A stretch of DNA of 64,000 nucleotides, taken from NCBI RefSeq assembly GCF_027568575.1, contig NZ_JANUVP010000006.1. One strand, 5' to 3'. The notes under the pieces are model-generated. The model saw nothing but the letters and a program-made list of their open reading frames with translations. It made no database searches and was not told the DNA's origin. A program made the position numbers and the translations under genes. This DNA comes from Caldifermentibacillus hisashii (GTDB lineage Bacteria; Bacillota; Bacilli; Bacillales; Caldibacillaceae). Numbering within the stretch: the stretch's first letter is position 1; each line of letters opens with the position of its first letter. This document shows, piece by piece, positions 8,638 through 16,816 of the stretch.

Positions 8638-8760
8638 GTGAAGTTATTCACAAACAAACATATACCCCTTTGTTTGACCGTGAAAATTTCTCCCATCCCC
8701 TTTGTTCGTAACATGGAAGAGAGGTACAGTGGACCACCCATCTGCTGGACCTCTCTTTCT
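8638..8760 (+). ncRNA. roxS: RoxS/RsaE family regulatory sRNA
   Basis: The transcript region carries two C-rich seed motifs, ACCCCTTTGTTTGACCGTGA and TCTCCCATCCCCTTTGTT, typical of RsaE of staphylococci and RoxS of Bacillus. It ends in an intrinsic terminator with stem AGAGAGGT/ACCTCTCT (8718-8756). Its place between yizD and spxH is the same as in B. subtilis. In that family the RNA is induced by nitric oxide or redox change and represses TCA-cycle and NAD(P)H-related mRNAs by pairing through the C-rich motifs. The call rests on motif recall, not on a covariance search. Confidence 0.9.
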
Positions 8761-8850
8761 ATTTACCATTTGCTAATGTAAAAAAAAGACTGCTTAATAA
8801 AGTCAAACTACTTTATCAAACAGTGCTTATATCTTGTCATTTTTTATAGT

Positions 8851-9047
8851 ATAAGAAAGTATAAAAATACAAGTAAATAACTTAGGATTAGTTTTATTGT
8901 CTAGCTCCGAGCGCCAGCGACTAGCAAACTTCACTCCCCTCCACTACGATAAGTCAACATCGGCTCGTTCCTCACCGTGTTTCCTTTATCTCATTGCGGG
9001 GCGCTCCAGTTTGTACGTCGCTAAGCGGGCGCTCTGCGCTTTTCTTA
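8851..9047. repeat. Dispersed repeat family A, copy 2 (short form)
   Basis: This copy is about 197 bp and nearly identical to 1484-1739, but lacks its internal 60-base palindromic segment. The right part overlaps the 3' end of spxH, so the last 24 codons of spxH and its stop codon come from the repeat. Confidence 0.88.
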
Positions 9048-9907
9048 TTATTGTAATTTATGCGCCAAAATGTACCGTGTTCGGTATGAATACGTTCAAC
9101 AACTTGCTGTAGCAGCAACTTTTTCATTTCTAATTCCACTTGTAAATGAGGTAAATCGTAAACAAATGCGATATCATCCGTGGAGACAATTTCATGATAA
9201 CGAATAAATGATAATAAAGGCGGTAATGAATTGCTGACAGGACGTTCTCCCAATATATCAGTCATAATTTCAATATATACTTCATAAGGATTTACACCTG
9301 CTAATTTCAGTCCTTCTTCTTCAACATTATTGTTAAAGAAAACAATTGTTGGTGTTTCCGTTACGTCCATTTCATTAGAAATTTTCAGATCACACTGGAA
9401 AGCATGGGAAGTGCTTTCTGAATGTATATCTTTATAAAATTCATCCACATCCAATAAGGAATCATGGGCACATTTAATAAGCGTATTTAATTCCGTAATA
9501 TCTTCACCTTTTAAATAAAAATATTCCTGAAGTTTCCGCAAAAAACGAATTCCTGCTTTTTTTCCTTGCAATTCAGCAGCTTTTACGGCAATGGACGCTA
9601 AAAACGGGGAAGTTAAATTCAAGTCCGCTTGAATATCATCACAATCAATACATTTTCTGCGAACCGTTTTTTCTAATTTCTTTGTTATCGATTTGCGTGG
9701 TCCGGAATTTAAGTCTGTCAACTTGCCGCTTAATACATAAGTTAAACTGAAGTAATGACCGTATTCAAATTGTAATTTTTTTATAATCGGTTCTAGAGCA
9801 AAACAGTCTGAACATAGCGGATCGATAAATAAATACATTTCAAGCGGTCTGTCACTACCGCTAATCAAGCTAGATAAATTGAAATCATAACGATTTTTGT
9901 CGATCAC
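8972..9907 (-). CDS. spxH: Spx degradation adaptor SpxH (YjbH), DsbA-like
   Basis: SpxH binds Spx and speeds its breakdown by ClpXP. The protein has a DsbA/thioredoxin-like N-terminal half with Cys32-x-x-Cys35 (CSDC), a conserved TETPTIVFF near residue 200, and a helical C-terminal half. Length is 311 residues. The native end is about FWRINYNN; the following KKSAERPLSDV...EIKETR is translated from family A repeat sequence. The start at 9907 overlaps the stop of yjbI (ATGA), so the two are probably cotranscribed. Confidence 0.93.
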   Translation of the reverse strand: MIDKNRYDFNLSSLISGSDRPLEMYLFIDPLCSDCFALEPIIKKLQFEYGHYFSLTYVLSGKLTDLNSGPRKSITKKLEKTVRRKCIDCDDIQADLNLTSPFLASIAVKAAELQGKKAGIRFLRKLQEYFYLKGEDITELNTLIKCAHDSLLDVDEFYKDIHSESTSHAFQCDLKISNEMDVTETPTIVFFNNNVEEEGLKLAGVNPYEVYIEIMTDILGERPVSNSLPPLLSFIRYHEIVSTDDIAFVYDLPHLQVELEMKKLLLQQVVERIHTEHGTFWRINYNNKKSAERPLSDVQTGAPRNEIKETR

Positions 9908-10314
9908 TGGACCTCACCTTTTCTACTTTCATATTCATCATCGGTATTAACCATATGGTGGGCAGTAATTACTAACCGCGAAAAAAACTCTTCCCGGATC
10001 GGACCGGAAAAACCTACTTCATCCATTGCTTGAGACATGCAAGTTAGCCATGCGTTTGCCCTTTTTGGAGTAATAGGGAAAGCAAGATGTCTCATCCGCA
10101 ATCTCGGGTGGCCATGTTCAGATGTATATAAAGGAGGTCCGCCTAAAAACTGGGTTAAGAATTGCTTTTGTTTTCTGGCTGTTTCTCGCAAATCATCCGG
10201 AAAAATTGGTGACAAATCCGGATGCAGTTTAACTCTTTTATAAAATGCATCCACGATTTTATGCAATGTTTCTTCCCCGACCATTTCAAACTGTGAAATT
10301 ATTTTCCTTTCCAT
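9904..10314 (-). CDS. yjbI: Truncated hemoglobin, group II
   Basis: Small heme protein of the 2-over-2 globin type, 136 residues. Group II features are YKRVKLHPDLSPIF, the FLGGPPLYTSEHGHPRLRMRH block holding the proximal histidine, and the AWLTCM helix. The usual roles are oxygen and nitric-oxide or peroxide chemistry. It is the first gene of the yjbI-spxH unit, overlapping spxH by four bases. The pairing with a Spx adaptor is conserved in Bacillales, which suggests a shared thiol/redox stress role. GGAGTT upstream serves as ribosome site. Confidence 0.93.
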   Translation of the reverse strand: MERKIISQFEMVGEETLHKIVDAFYKRVKLHPDLSPIFPDDLRETARKQKQFLTQFLGGPPLYTSEHGHPRLRMRHLAFPITPKRANAWLTCMSQAMDEVGFSGPIREEFFSRLVITAHHMVNTDDEYESRKGEVQ

Positions 10315-10505
10315 AACGGATAACTCCTTTATTTCACTTTGGATATATTTTAACAGCGTAGAAGAATTAACTCAAATAAATAGCTTTTTCATGATAGGCT
10401 GAGCAATTCATCGTAGTCAAGTTGAAAACTGAGAAGCACAATAAAATGTGAAAAAATGAGCATGCAAAAAAAGGATTAAACGATTGCCTATTATCTCCAA
10501 TTCAG

Positions 10506-10545
10506 CAAAACATCACCCGGTTAATTTTCCACCGGGTGTTTTATT
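10506..10545 (-). terminator. Intrinsic terminator of cwlQ
   Basis: AAAACA-CACCCGG and CCGGGTG-TTTT form a symmetrical stem-loop just beyond the cwlQ stop codon on the minus strand. Confidence 0.8.
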
Positions 10546-10564
10546 TCGAACATTTATATGGAGC

Positions 10565-11176
10565 TTATACGATAACATCTTTCAAAATTTTAGCTACGTA
10601 ATTTTTTGTTTCTTTAAAAGGGGGAATCCCGTTATATTTTTCGACATTGCCAGGTCCGGCATTGTAAGCAGCCAGAGCCACATCAAGTGAACCGTAACGG
10701 TCAAGCATTTGCCGTAAATATTTTGCACCAGCCATTATATTTTCTCTCGGATCATCAATATTAATAACGCCTAAACTTTTGGCGGTAGATGGCATTAACT
10801 GCATCAGTCCCCGTGCTCCACTGGGACTAACCGCATAAATATTAAAATTTGACTCTTGTTTGATCACTGAAATGAGCAAGGAAACAGGTAAATTGTAGGT
10901 TTTTGCAGCCTCTTCAATTATCGGTTGCAGTTGTTCATCAGCAATCTTTACGGCTGGTTTTATATTCTTTTGCAAAGAAGGCAAACCATTTCCGGCAGAG
11001 GAAACAGATATTGTAGCATTCTTTGTTTCATTATTTATATTTTGTAATACCAACAACTGTTCGAGCATGGAAGAAAACAACGGAGAATTGCCGGATGATG
11101 AAGAATTCCCGTTCAAACTGTCCATATCTCTCAGAGCATTGATTTCTAAAATTGTTTTGATTTGTTGTATATTCAT
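10565..11176 (-). CDS. cwlQ: Lytic transglycosylase CwlQ-like
   Basis: Peptidoglycan hydrolase with an SLT domain in its C-terminal half. The catalytic region reads LISVIKQESNFNIYAVSPSG, with Glu in KQES. Then come ARGLMQLMPSTAKSLGV and VALAAYNAGPGNV, the family signatures. The N-terminal 85 residues are low-complexity and serine/asparagine-rich, with no clear signal peptide, as in B. subtilis YjbJ/CwlQ. ATG 11176 is preferred over the upstream GTG 11182 because of its distance from GAGGT. It lies downstream of yjbK on the same strand. Confidence 0.88.
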   Translation of the reverse strand: MNIQQIKTILEINALRDMDSLNGNSSSSGNSPLFSSMLEQLLVLQNINNETKNATISVSSAGNGLPSLQKNIKPAVKIADEQLQPIIEEAAKTYNLPVSLLISVIKQESNFNIYAVSPSGARGLMQLMPSTAKSLGVINIDDPRENIMAGAKYLRQMLDRYGSLDVALAAYNAGPGNVEKYNGIPPFKETKNYVAKILKDVIV

Positions 11177-11198
11177 CGACACACAACCTCTTCAACAT

Positions 11199-11783
11199 TT
11201 ATACGGACCGCTTTTTTCGCCATACATTATAAAAACGTTGTACTTTATTTTCTGTCTTTCTTACGGGAATGTTCAAAGATGTTAACAGACGAGTAATATG
11301 TTTGTACGCTTTTGGGTCCGTCACTTCATATTCTACCTCAAAATCTTCTTTATTTAAATAAAAACTTTTATCCAGTACTAAAAGCCCCTCATAAAACGGA
11401 ATTTCAGCCCTGGAAGTAGTCAATGTACCGAAATGACTAATTTTTTCAAGCGAAATTTGCATTGACTTTAATTTTTTTTCGATTGCTCCTTTAGGAAAAA
11501 CTTCATGTTCAAGTAACAAATCCCGCTCAACTTCTGATATAGGTTCATTTGTTTCCAAAAGCCCCGCGTCATTTGGTTCTTTTAATGTTAACTCCATATG
11601 CCCCTCTTTCGTTCTGATTCGGAGAGCGCAACCGGCTTTTTTTAGCGCAAAGTCATCGGTGTCAAAATAATCATTTACTTGGAGAAAAAAATCATTTTCG
11701 GTTACCCCTAAAAATTGTTGCAATCTAATAAATTCATCTTTTGTCAATACATTTTTAAATTCAATTTCTAAATGATTTTCCAT
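11199..11783 (-). CDS. yjbK: CYTH domain protein YjbK
   Basis: A 194-residue protein of the CYTH / triphosphate tunnel metalloenzyme superfamily. The diagnostic ExExK motif is EIEFK at residues 6-10. Alternating charged strands (CALRIRTKEG, MELTLKEP, FEVEYEV) build the tunnel. The family binds triphosphate-containing substrates; the exact substrate of YjbK is not settled. It is divergent from yjbM. B. subtilis has yjbL next to it, which is missing here. Ribosome site is GGGGGT. Confidence 0.9.
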   Translation of the reverse strand: MENHLEIEFKNVLTKDEFIRLQQFLGVTENDFFLQVNDYFDTDDFALKKAGCALRIRTKEGHMELTLKEPNDAGLLETNEPISEVERDLLLEHEVFPKGAIEKKLKSMQISLEKISHFGTLTTSRAEIPFYEGLLVLDKSFYLNKEDFEVEYEVTDPKAYKHITRLLTSLNIPVRKTENKVQRFYNVWRKKRSV

Positions 11784-12139
11784 AATTTACCCCCACATAA
11801 TCGAATGAATCGAAATCATGATCTCAAAATTTTTCTTTATAACCTTCGTATAATTATTTTGAAGCGAAAATCTAATCTTTTAGCAACTGTATGGTAAAAT
11901 AATATCAGATTACCCTATAAAAACAGAAGAAATAAAATTGACATATCGGTAAAAGCCCGATTGGTCGGAAGAATACGATGTGGGTCATACAAACGTTATC
12001 ACAAAGACTACGCATTTAGGATGTATTCCTTCTGATCAGCAGATAAAAAAACCGCTGGAAGTAGTACCTAATTTTAATAAAATCATGTGGTTGATATAAC
12101 ACGGAAGAAGTGTGCGTTATGTACAGAGGTGATTTCAAA
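11784..12139. other. Divergent intergenic region yjbK-yjbM
   Basis: About 350 bases separate the divergent yjbK and yjbM starts and must hold both promoters. A TTGACA lies at 11938, but no convincing -10 at 17 bases was found. I see no gene; possible short frames lack ribosome sites. Confidence 0.5.
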
Positions 12140-12766
12140 ATGAATTGGGAAGAATTTTTAGAACCCTACCGGCAAGCTGTTGAGGAGTTAAAAATAAAAT
12201 TAAAAGGGATTCGCAGACAATTTGAATTAGAAAAAACACATTCATCAATTGAATTTGTGACCGGTCGTGTTAAACCGATCGCAAGTATACTAGACAAGGC
12301 AAAACAAAAAAATATTCCTTTAGATGAATTACATACGATGTACGATATAGCCGGACTGCGGATTATGTGTCAGTTTGTTGATGATATAAAAAAAGTTGTT
12401 GAGCTGCTTAGAAACCGTAATGATTTAGAGATTGTTGAGGAGAAAGATTATATATCGCATAAAAAAGCGAGCGGTTATCGATCTTATCATGTCATTATCA
12501 GTTATCCGGTCCAGACAATTCATGGTGAAAAGAAAGTGTTGGCGGAAATTCAAATTCGTACATTAGCCATGAATTTTTGGGCGACGATCGAACATTCTCT
12601 AAATTATAAATATAACGGTCAATTCCCGGAAGATATCCAGTTCCGACTTCAGCGGGCAGCAGAAGCAGCGTTTTTGCTTGATGAAGAAATGTCGGAAATT
12701 AGAGAAGAAATTAGGGATGCTCAAAGATTTTTTTCCAGTAAAAAAGATTATCCACAAGATGCTTAA
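12140..12766 (+). CDS. yjbM: Small alarmone synthetase RelQ/SasB (GTP pyrophosphokinase)
   Basis: Makes (p)ppGpp from ATP and GTP/GDP; single-domain enzyme without a hydrolase domain. The 208-residue protein shows RVKPIASILDKA, DIAGLRIMCQFVDD, KKASGYRSYH and EIQIRTLAMNFWATIEHSLNYKY, the RelA/SpoT synthetase signatures. The open frame begins at 12110, but AGAGGTGAT lies correctly before ATG 12140 and the family starts there. It is followed by nadK and yjbO, the same order as in B. subtilis, linking alarmone and NADP synthesis in one region. Confidence 0.96.
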   Translation: MNWEEFLEPYRQAVEELKIKLKGIRRQFELEKTHSSIEFVTGRVKPIASILDKAKQKNIPLDELHTMYDIAGLRIMCQFVDDIKKVVELLRNRNDLEIVEEKDYISHKKASGYRSYHVIISYPVQTIHGEKKVLAEIQIRTLAMNFWATIEHSLNYKYNGQFPEDIQFRLQRAAEAAFLLDEEMSEIREEIRDAQRFFSSKKDYPQDA

Positions 12767-12898
12767 CACTAAAAAGCTTATTTTTTCAAAAAGCTATTGG
12801 TTCCTGTACAATAATTTTGTGGCATGCATCATTTAGCAAAAAAATTTCTGAAAACCTTTTGGGAGCCAATTATAAATTAAACATGGGGGTGCAAAGAT

Positions 12899-13693
12899 TT
12901 GAAATTTGCCATCGTTTCAAAAGGGGATGAAAAGTCGAATACGTTATCCGAGAAATTGAAAAGCTATTTGACCGATTTCAAATTGGAATATGATGAAATA
13001 GAGCCCGAAATTACGATTTCGGTAGGGGGAGACGGTACACTGTTATCAGCTTTTCAACGTTATCGCCATCGTCTTAATGATACAGCATTTGTCGGTATTC
13101 ATACCGGTCATTTAGGATTTTATGCAGATTGGATGCCGGATGAAATTGAAAAACTTGTCATCGCTATTGCCAAAACAAAATGTCGGATTGTCGAATATCC
13201 GTTACTTGAAGTCATTATTTATTATAATAACGAAAGAAAAGAAGAACATTATCTGGCATTGAACGAAGCGACCATTAAAAGTGTAGAAGGTACCTTTGTA
13301 ATTGATGTTGAGATTAAAGATGAATTGTTTGAAAGATTTCGAGGAGATGGGTTATGTGTTTCCACTCCATCCGGAAGCACTGCCTACAATAAAGCGTTGG
13401 GAGGGGCCATTATTCATCCGTCATTGGAATCAATCCAGATTGCCGAAATGGCTTCGATCAATAATCGCGTTTTTCGGACAATCGGTTCGCCGTTAATTTT
13501 ACCGGCCCATCATAAATGTATTTTTCGACCTGTAACCCATAAAGATTTCTTAATCGGAATCGATCATTTAACATTTGTTCAGAAAGATATCCAGTCGCTG
13601 CAATTTCGAGTGGCTGATCAAAAGATTCGTTTTGCCAGATACAAACCGTTCCCGTTCTGGTCAAGAGTCCGTGCGTCATTTATCGATGAATAG
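12899..13693 (+). CDS. nadK: NAD kinase
   Basis: Phosphorylates NAD to NADP; cytoplasmic. The 264-residue protein has the GGDGT motif at residues 43-47, the NE.T motif (LNEATIKS) and the GDGLCVSTPSGSTAYNKALGG block. It starts with TTG at 12899, supported by GGGGGTG eight to ten bases upstream and a family-like N-terminus (MKFAIVSKGD). No ATG alternative is in place. Confidence 0.96.
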   Translation: MKFAIVSKGDEKSNTLSEKLKSYLTDFKLEYDEIEPEITISVGGDGTLLSAFQRYRHRLNDTAFVGIHTGHLGFYADWMPDEIEKLVIAIAKTKCRIVEYPLLEVIIYYNNERKEEHYLALNEATIKSVEGTFVIDVEIKDELFERFRGDGLCVSTPSGSTAYNKALGGAIIHPSLESIQIAEMASINNRVFRTIGSPLILPAHHKCIFRPVTHKDFLIGIDHLTFVQKDIQSLQFRVADQKIRFARYKPFPFWSRVRASFIDE

Positions 13694-13774
13694 TTGATTT
13701 TTTCCTTGGAAGCCATTTGTAGAAATAATGACAAGCACTCACTATTGTTAAAACAAAGGAGTTAGAAATGATTT

Positions 13775-14689
13775 ATGGCAAAACCTTTCATACTTGAATG
13801 GGTCATTACAGAAAATGATCACGGAAAAACAACGAGACAATACTTACAAGAGCGGGGAATTTCTAAAACTTCATTAACCGATATAAAGCTTCATGGCGGC
13901 AATATTTTAATAGACGGCATTCATGTAACGGTACGGCATGTTTTAAAAAAGGGGGAGCAGTTAACCGTTATTTTTCCGGTTGAGGAGCCCAGCCAAACTC
14001 TCTTACCTGAAAAAATCCCTCTTCACATTGTTTACGAAGATGATTATGTACTGGTTATAAATAAACCGGCATTTATGAATACGATACCGTCCAGAGAGCA
14101 TCCGACCGGAAGTCTAGTCAATGCGGTAATGGGTTATTATAAGGAAATTGGCTTAACGGCAGCTCCTCATATTATCACAAGGCTTGACCGAAATACATCA
14201 GGACTTGTTTTAGTGGCTAAATATCGTCACATCCATCATATTCTAAGCAAACAGCAACAGGAAAAACAGGTAAAACGGGAATATGAAGCTTTTATTGAAG
14301 GAACTGTGGTGGAAAATAACGGGATGATTGAAGCACCCATTGGTCGAAAACAGGACAGTATTATCGAACGTACTGTAACAGATGGCGGTCAATACGCCTG
14401 CACCCATTTTCAAATTATAGAACGATATGGACCGTTTACGCATGTTAGGGTAATGCCGGAAACCGGTAGAACGCATCAAATTCGCGTACATATGGCTCAT
14501 ATCGGTCATCCGTTAGTGGGAGATGATTTATATGGCGGTTCACAGATCTTTTTAAACCGCCAGGCTTTACATTGTCGCCGTCTTCATTTTCTCCACCCTG
14601 TAATGGAAAAAACAATGAAGTTTTCCGTACCATTGCCGGAAGATATGGAGAAGCTTTTGCAGATTTCGGCGGATGACCCGGGTCACTGA
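13775..14689 (+). CDS. yjbO: RluA-family pseudouridine synthase YjbO
   Basis: RNA pseudouridine synthase of the RluA/RluD class. The catalytic aspartate is Asp138 in TRLDRNTSGLVLVAK. An S4-like N-terminal RNA-binding region precedes it, and RTHQIRVHMAHIGHPLVGDDLYG follows near the C-terminus. Length is 304 residues. An in-frame TGA two codons upstream fixes the ATG at 13775 as the start. This leaves AAGGAG about 14 bases away, a long spacing that suggests weak initiation. Third gene of the yjbM-nadK-yjbO set. Confidence 0.92.
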   Translation: MAKPFILEWVITENDHGKTTRQYLQERGISKTSLTDIKLHGGNILIDGIHVTVRHVLKKGEQLTVIFPVEEPSQTLLPEKIPLHIVYEDDYVLVINKPAFMNTIPSREHPTGSLVNAVMGYYKEIGLTAAPHIITRLDRNTSGLVLVAKYRHIHHILSKQQQEKQVKREYEAFIEGTVVENNGMIEAPIGRKQDSIIERTVTDGGQYACTHFQIIERYGPFTHVRVMPETGRTHQIRVHMAHIGHPLVGDDLYGGSQIFLNRQALHCRRLHFLHPVMEKTMKFSVPLPEDMEKLLQISADDPGH

Positions 14690-14837
14690 AAAAGTATAAA
14701 AATATTATTACTAAATTGATTTTCCAGATACGATATCTAGTTGGTTTATTCACTGATATGAAGCAAGTGAACGAATTCAAACATTTTTTTAGAGTGGCGG
14801 ATATGCCCCAATTTTGTCATGAAAAATAAAAAAACTT

Positions 14838-15575
14838 TTAAGGGAATTTTGTGAATTTTTCCGGAACATATTTTTGGTGAGAAGGAACTTGAATGATCTC
14901 CATTTCCGGATAGCGAAGGGCCGTTAATTTTCCGCCGAATACACAACCGGTATCAATATTATATGTATGATTAACGATTCTTACGTTATGGACCGGAGTG
15001 TGACCGTAAACAATGATCCGATTGCCTTGATAATATTTTGCCCAATCTTTTCGAACCGGTCTCCCATCCGAAAGTTTTTCCCCGTTAACATCCCCATACA
15101 AAACAAAGGTTTGAACTTCTTTATTCGTACGACCGATAAAATCTTCGCGGATTCCGGCATGGGCGATGATTAATTTTCCGCCATCCAATTGCAAATACAT
15201 GGGTGCTTCTTCATATAATTTGATAAATTTTGTCCGAATTTCTCGTTGCTTTTCTACCGGCAAATGTTCATATTCAGCAACCGTTGTCTCTAATCCATGA
15301 GATATTTGCACGTTATTTCCGAGAAAATAACGATATAATTTATTACAATGATTCCCGGGTGTATAAACTGCTTGATTTTGCTTAACAAGTGAATAAACAA
15401 GTTCAATTACTTTCACGGAATCCGGACCCCGATCAGTTAAGTCGCCTAAAAAGGCAAGTGTTCGATCTTGATTATTCTTTATTTCATCACCAAAAAACTG
15501 ATAACCTAATTTATCCAATAACTCCATTAATTCCTCATAGCAACCATGGACATCTCCAATAATATCGATTTTCAT
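14838..15575 (-). CDS. prpE: Bis(5'-nucleosyl)-tetraphosphatase PrpE
   Basis: Calcineurin-like metallophosphatase that hydrolyses diadenosine tetraphosphate; reported in B. subtilis to affect spore germination. Metal-binding motifs are GDVHG (residues 7-11), GDLTDRG (44-50), GNH (74-76) and a later IIAHAG and YGHTP. Length is 245 residues. It is convergent with yjbO, as in B. subtilis. Confidence 0.94.
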   Translation of the reverse strand: MKIDIIGDVHGCYEELMELLDKLGYQFFGDEIKNNQDRTLAFLGDLTDRGPDSVKVIELVYSLVKQNQAVYTPGNHCNKLYRYFLGNNVQISHGLETTVAEYEHLPVEKQREIRTKFIKLYEEAPMYLQLDGGKLIIAHAGIREDFIGRTNKEVQTFVLYGDVNGEKLSDGRPVRKDWAKYYQGNRIIVYGHTPVHNVRIVNHTYNIDTGCVFGGKLTALRYPEMEIIQVPSHQKYVPEKFTKFP

Positions 15576-15674
15576 ACAATTGAATCCCTTCTTTACAATT
15601 TAAAGCAGAACATCCCTTAACGAGGGTATTTTTTACTATAAATGAAAAATTGTTTCAATGAAAGTGATATTAGG

Positions 15675-15705
15675 TTGACTATTACCTTAGGGATTAGTCT
15701 ATGAT
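15675..15705 (+). promoter_or_regulatory. MerR-type promoter/operator
   Basis: TTGACT and TATGAT are separated by 19 bases, the over-long spacer typical of MerR-regulated promoters. The spacer contains an imperfect dyad, GACTAT ... TTAGTC. It sits directly upstream of the MerR-family gene, implying autoregulation. Confidence 0.75.
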
Positions 15706-15725
15706 TATTTTGTGAGGTGATCGTT

Positions 15726-16595
15726 ATGTTCATACATGAGGTTTGCAAAAAATGTTCCTTAACAAAAAAGGCGATATATTATTACGAAAAGCATGGGCTT
15801 ATTCGTCCGAACATTGGAGAAAATGGATATAGAAATTATAGTGAAGAAGATGTATCGACATTAAAGGAAATTTTTGTTCTGAGAAAGTTGGGATTAACGA
15901 TTTCTGAAATTAAAAATGTCCTTTTGAGTAGTAATAAGGCTGTGTCACTGTTAAAGTACAAATATTTAATGGATTTAAAGAGGGAAAAAGTAATGGAACA
16001 ACAAAAATGCCTTGAACTACTTATTGAAAACTATAATGTTGATAAAGGAATAGAATATATTGACATTCATCTCAACAGGTCTTTTACCATTAAAGAAAAA
16101 TTAATTCAGGCTTTTCCGGGCGTATACGGTATATTTTTGTCTGTTCATTTCGGTCAATTTCTAAATGAAAAAGCAGATACGGCAGAAAAAGAGGAAGCAT
16201 ATGGTAAAATTGTCGATTTTTTGGATAAAGTGAGAATAACGCGGGAAATGGAAAAATATTTAGAAAGTGTTATTCCCTTAACGGATCAGGAAGTCATTGA
16301 AAAAATGAATAGTACTTTCCTAAATGCAGTTAAAGATATTGAAAACTATATTGTTAACAATCAACAGGAAATTGAGGAGTATATCAAATTTCGAAATTCG
16401 AAAGCTTATAAGTCAACACCTGCTTTCAAATTGCAACAATTGTTGGTAGAGTTTCAGCAAAGTAGCGGCTATGATGAAGTTTTTGTTGAAAATTTGAAGA
16501 TTTTGAGCGCTTCTTATCTGGAATATTCAGAAAAAGTTCAAGAAGCAAACAAAATATTGCTTGAAAGGTATCCGCAAACAGCAAAATTTTACTGA
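15726..16595 (+). CDS. MerR family transcriptional regulator with long effector domain
   Basis: The N-terminal winged helix is of the MerR type: LTKKAIYYYEKHGLIRP...GYRNYSEEDVSTLKEI. A coiled-coil helix follows (about residues 80-115), then about 170 residues with no motif I can name, rich in charged helices. The total is 289 residues, longer than simple metal-sensing MerR proteins and like multidrug or small-molecule sensors. The ATG at 15726 has AGGTGATC upstream; the GTG at 15717 is less likely. No adjacent target gene is obvious. Confidence 0.85.
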   Translation: MFIHEVCKKCSLTKKAIYYYEKHGLIRPNIGENGYRNYSEEDVSTLKEIFVLRKLGLTISEIKNVLLSSNKAVSLLKYKYLMDLKREKVMEQQKCLELLIENYNVDKGIEYIDIHLNRSFTIKEKLIQAFPGVYGIFLSVHFGQFLNEKADTAEKEEAYGKIVDFLDKVRITREMEKYLESVIPLTDQEVIEKMNSTFLNAVKDIENYIVNNQQEIEEYIKFRNSKAYKSTPAFKLQQLLVEFQQSSGYDEVFVENLKILSASYLEYSEKVQEANKILLERYPQTAKFY

Positions 16596-16742
16596 ACTTT
16601 TCCTAAAGATGGGTGAGGTACTGGGGTATGTGTTTCTTTTGTTCGGAATGACAACAATTATTGGTAGAAAACGATAAAATTAGTCGTACACATTTTTTTC
16701 AACCATTTTCTTACTTTTCAATTTGTGAAGAATATAGTACTA

Positions 16743-16759
16743 TTAGTAGTAGGTACTAA
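16743..16759 (+). promoter_or_regulatory. FapR operator upstream of fabI
   Basis: TTAGTAGTAGGTACTAA matches the FapR palindrome (TTAGTATTAGGTACTAA in reverse form) at 16 of 17 bases. FapR is released by malonyl-CoA, so fabI should belong to the FapR lipid-synthesis regulon. Confidence 0.88.
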
Positions 16760-16816
16760 TAACATGTAATAAATAGGAGTTTGGAATACATTGAATTTTG
16801 AAACGGAGGAAGAAAT

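Noticed and set aside
8851..9047. Insertion sequence or group II intron remnant
   Set aside because: No transposase or intron-protein reading frame and no target duplication could be seen; treated as a short dispersed repeat.
13302..13496. 64-codon frame inside nadK
   Set aside because: Out-of-frame shadow of the NAD kinase gene.
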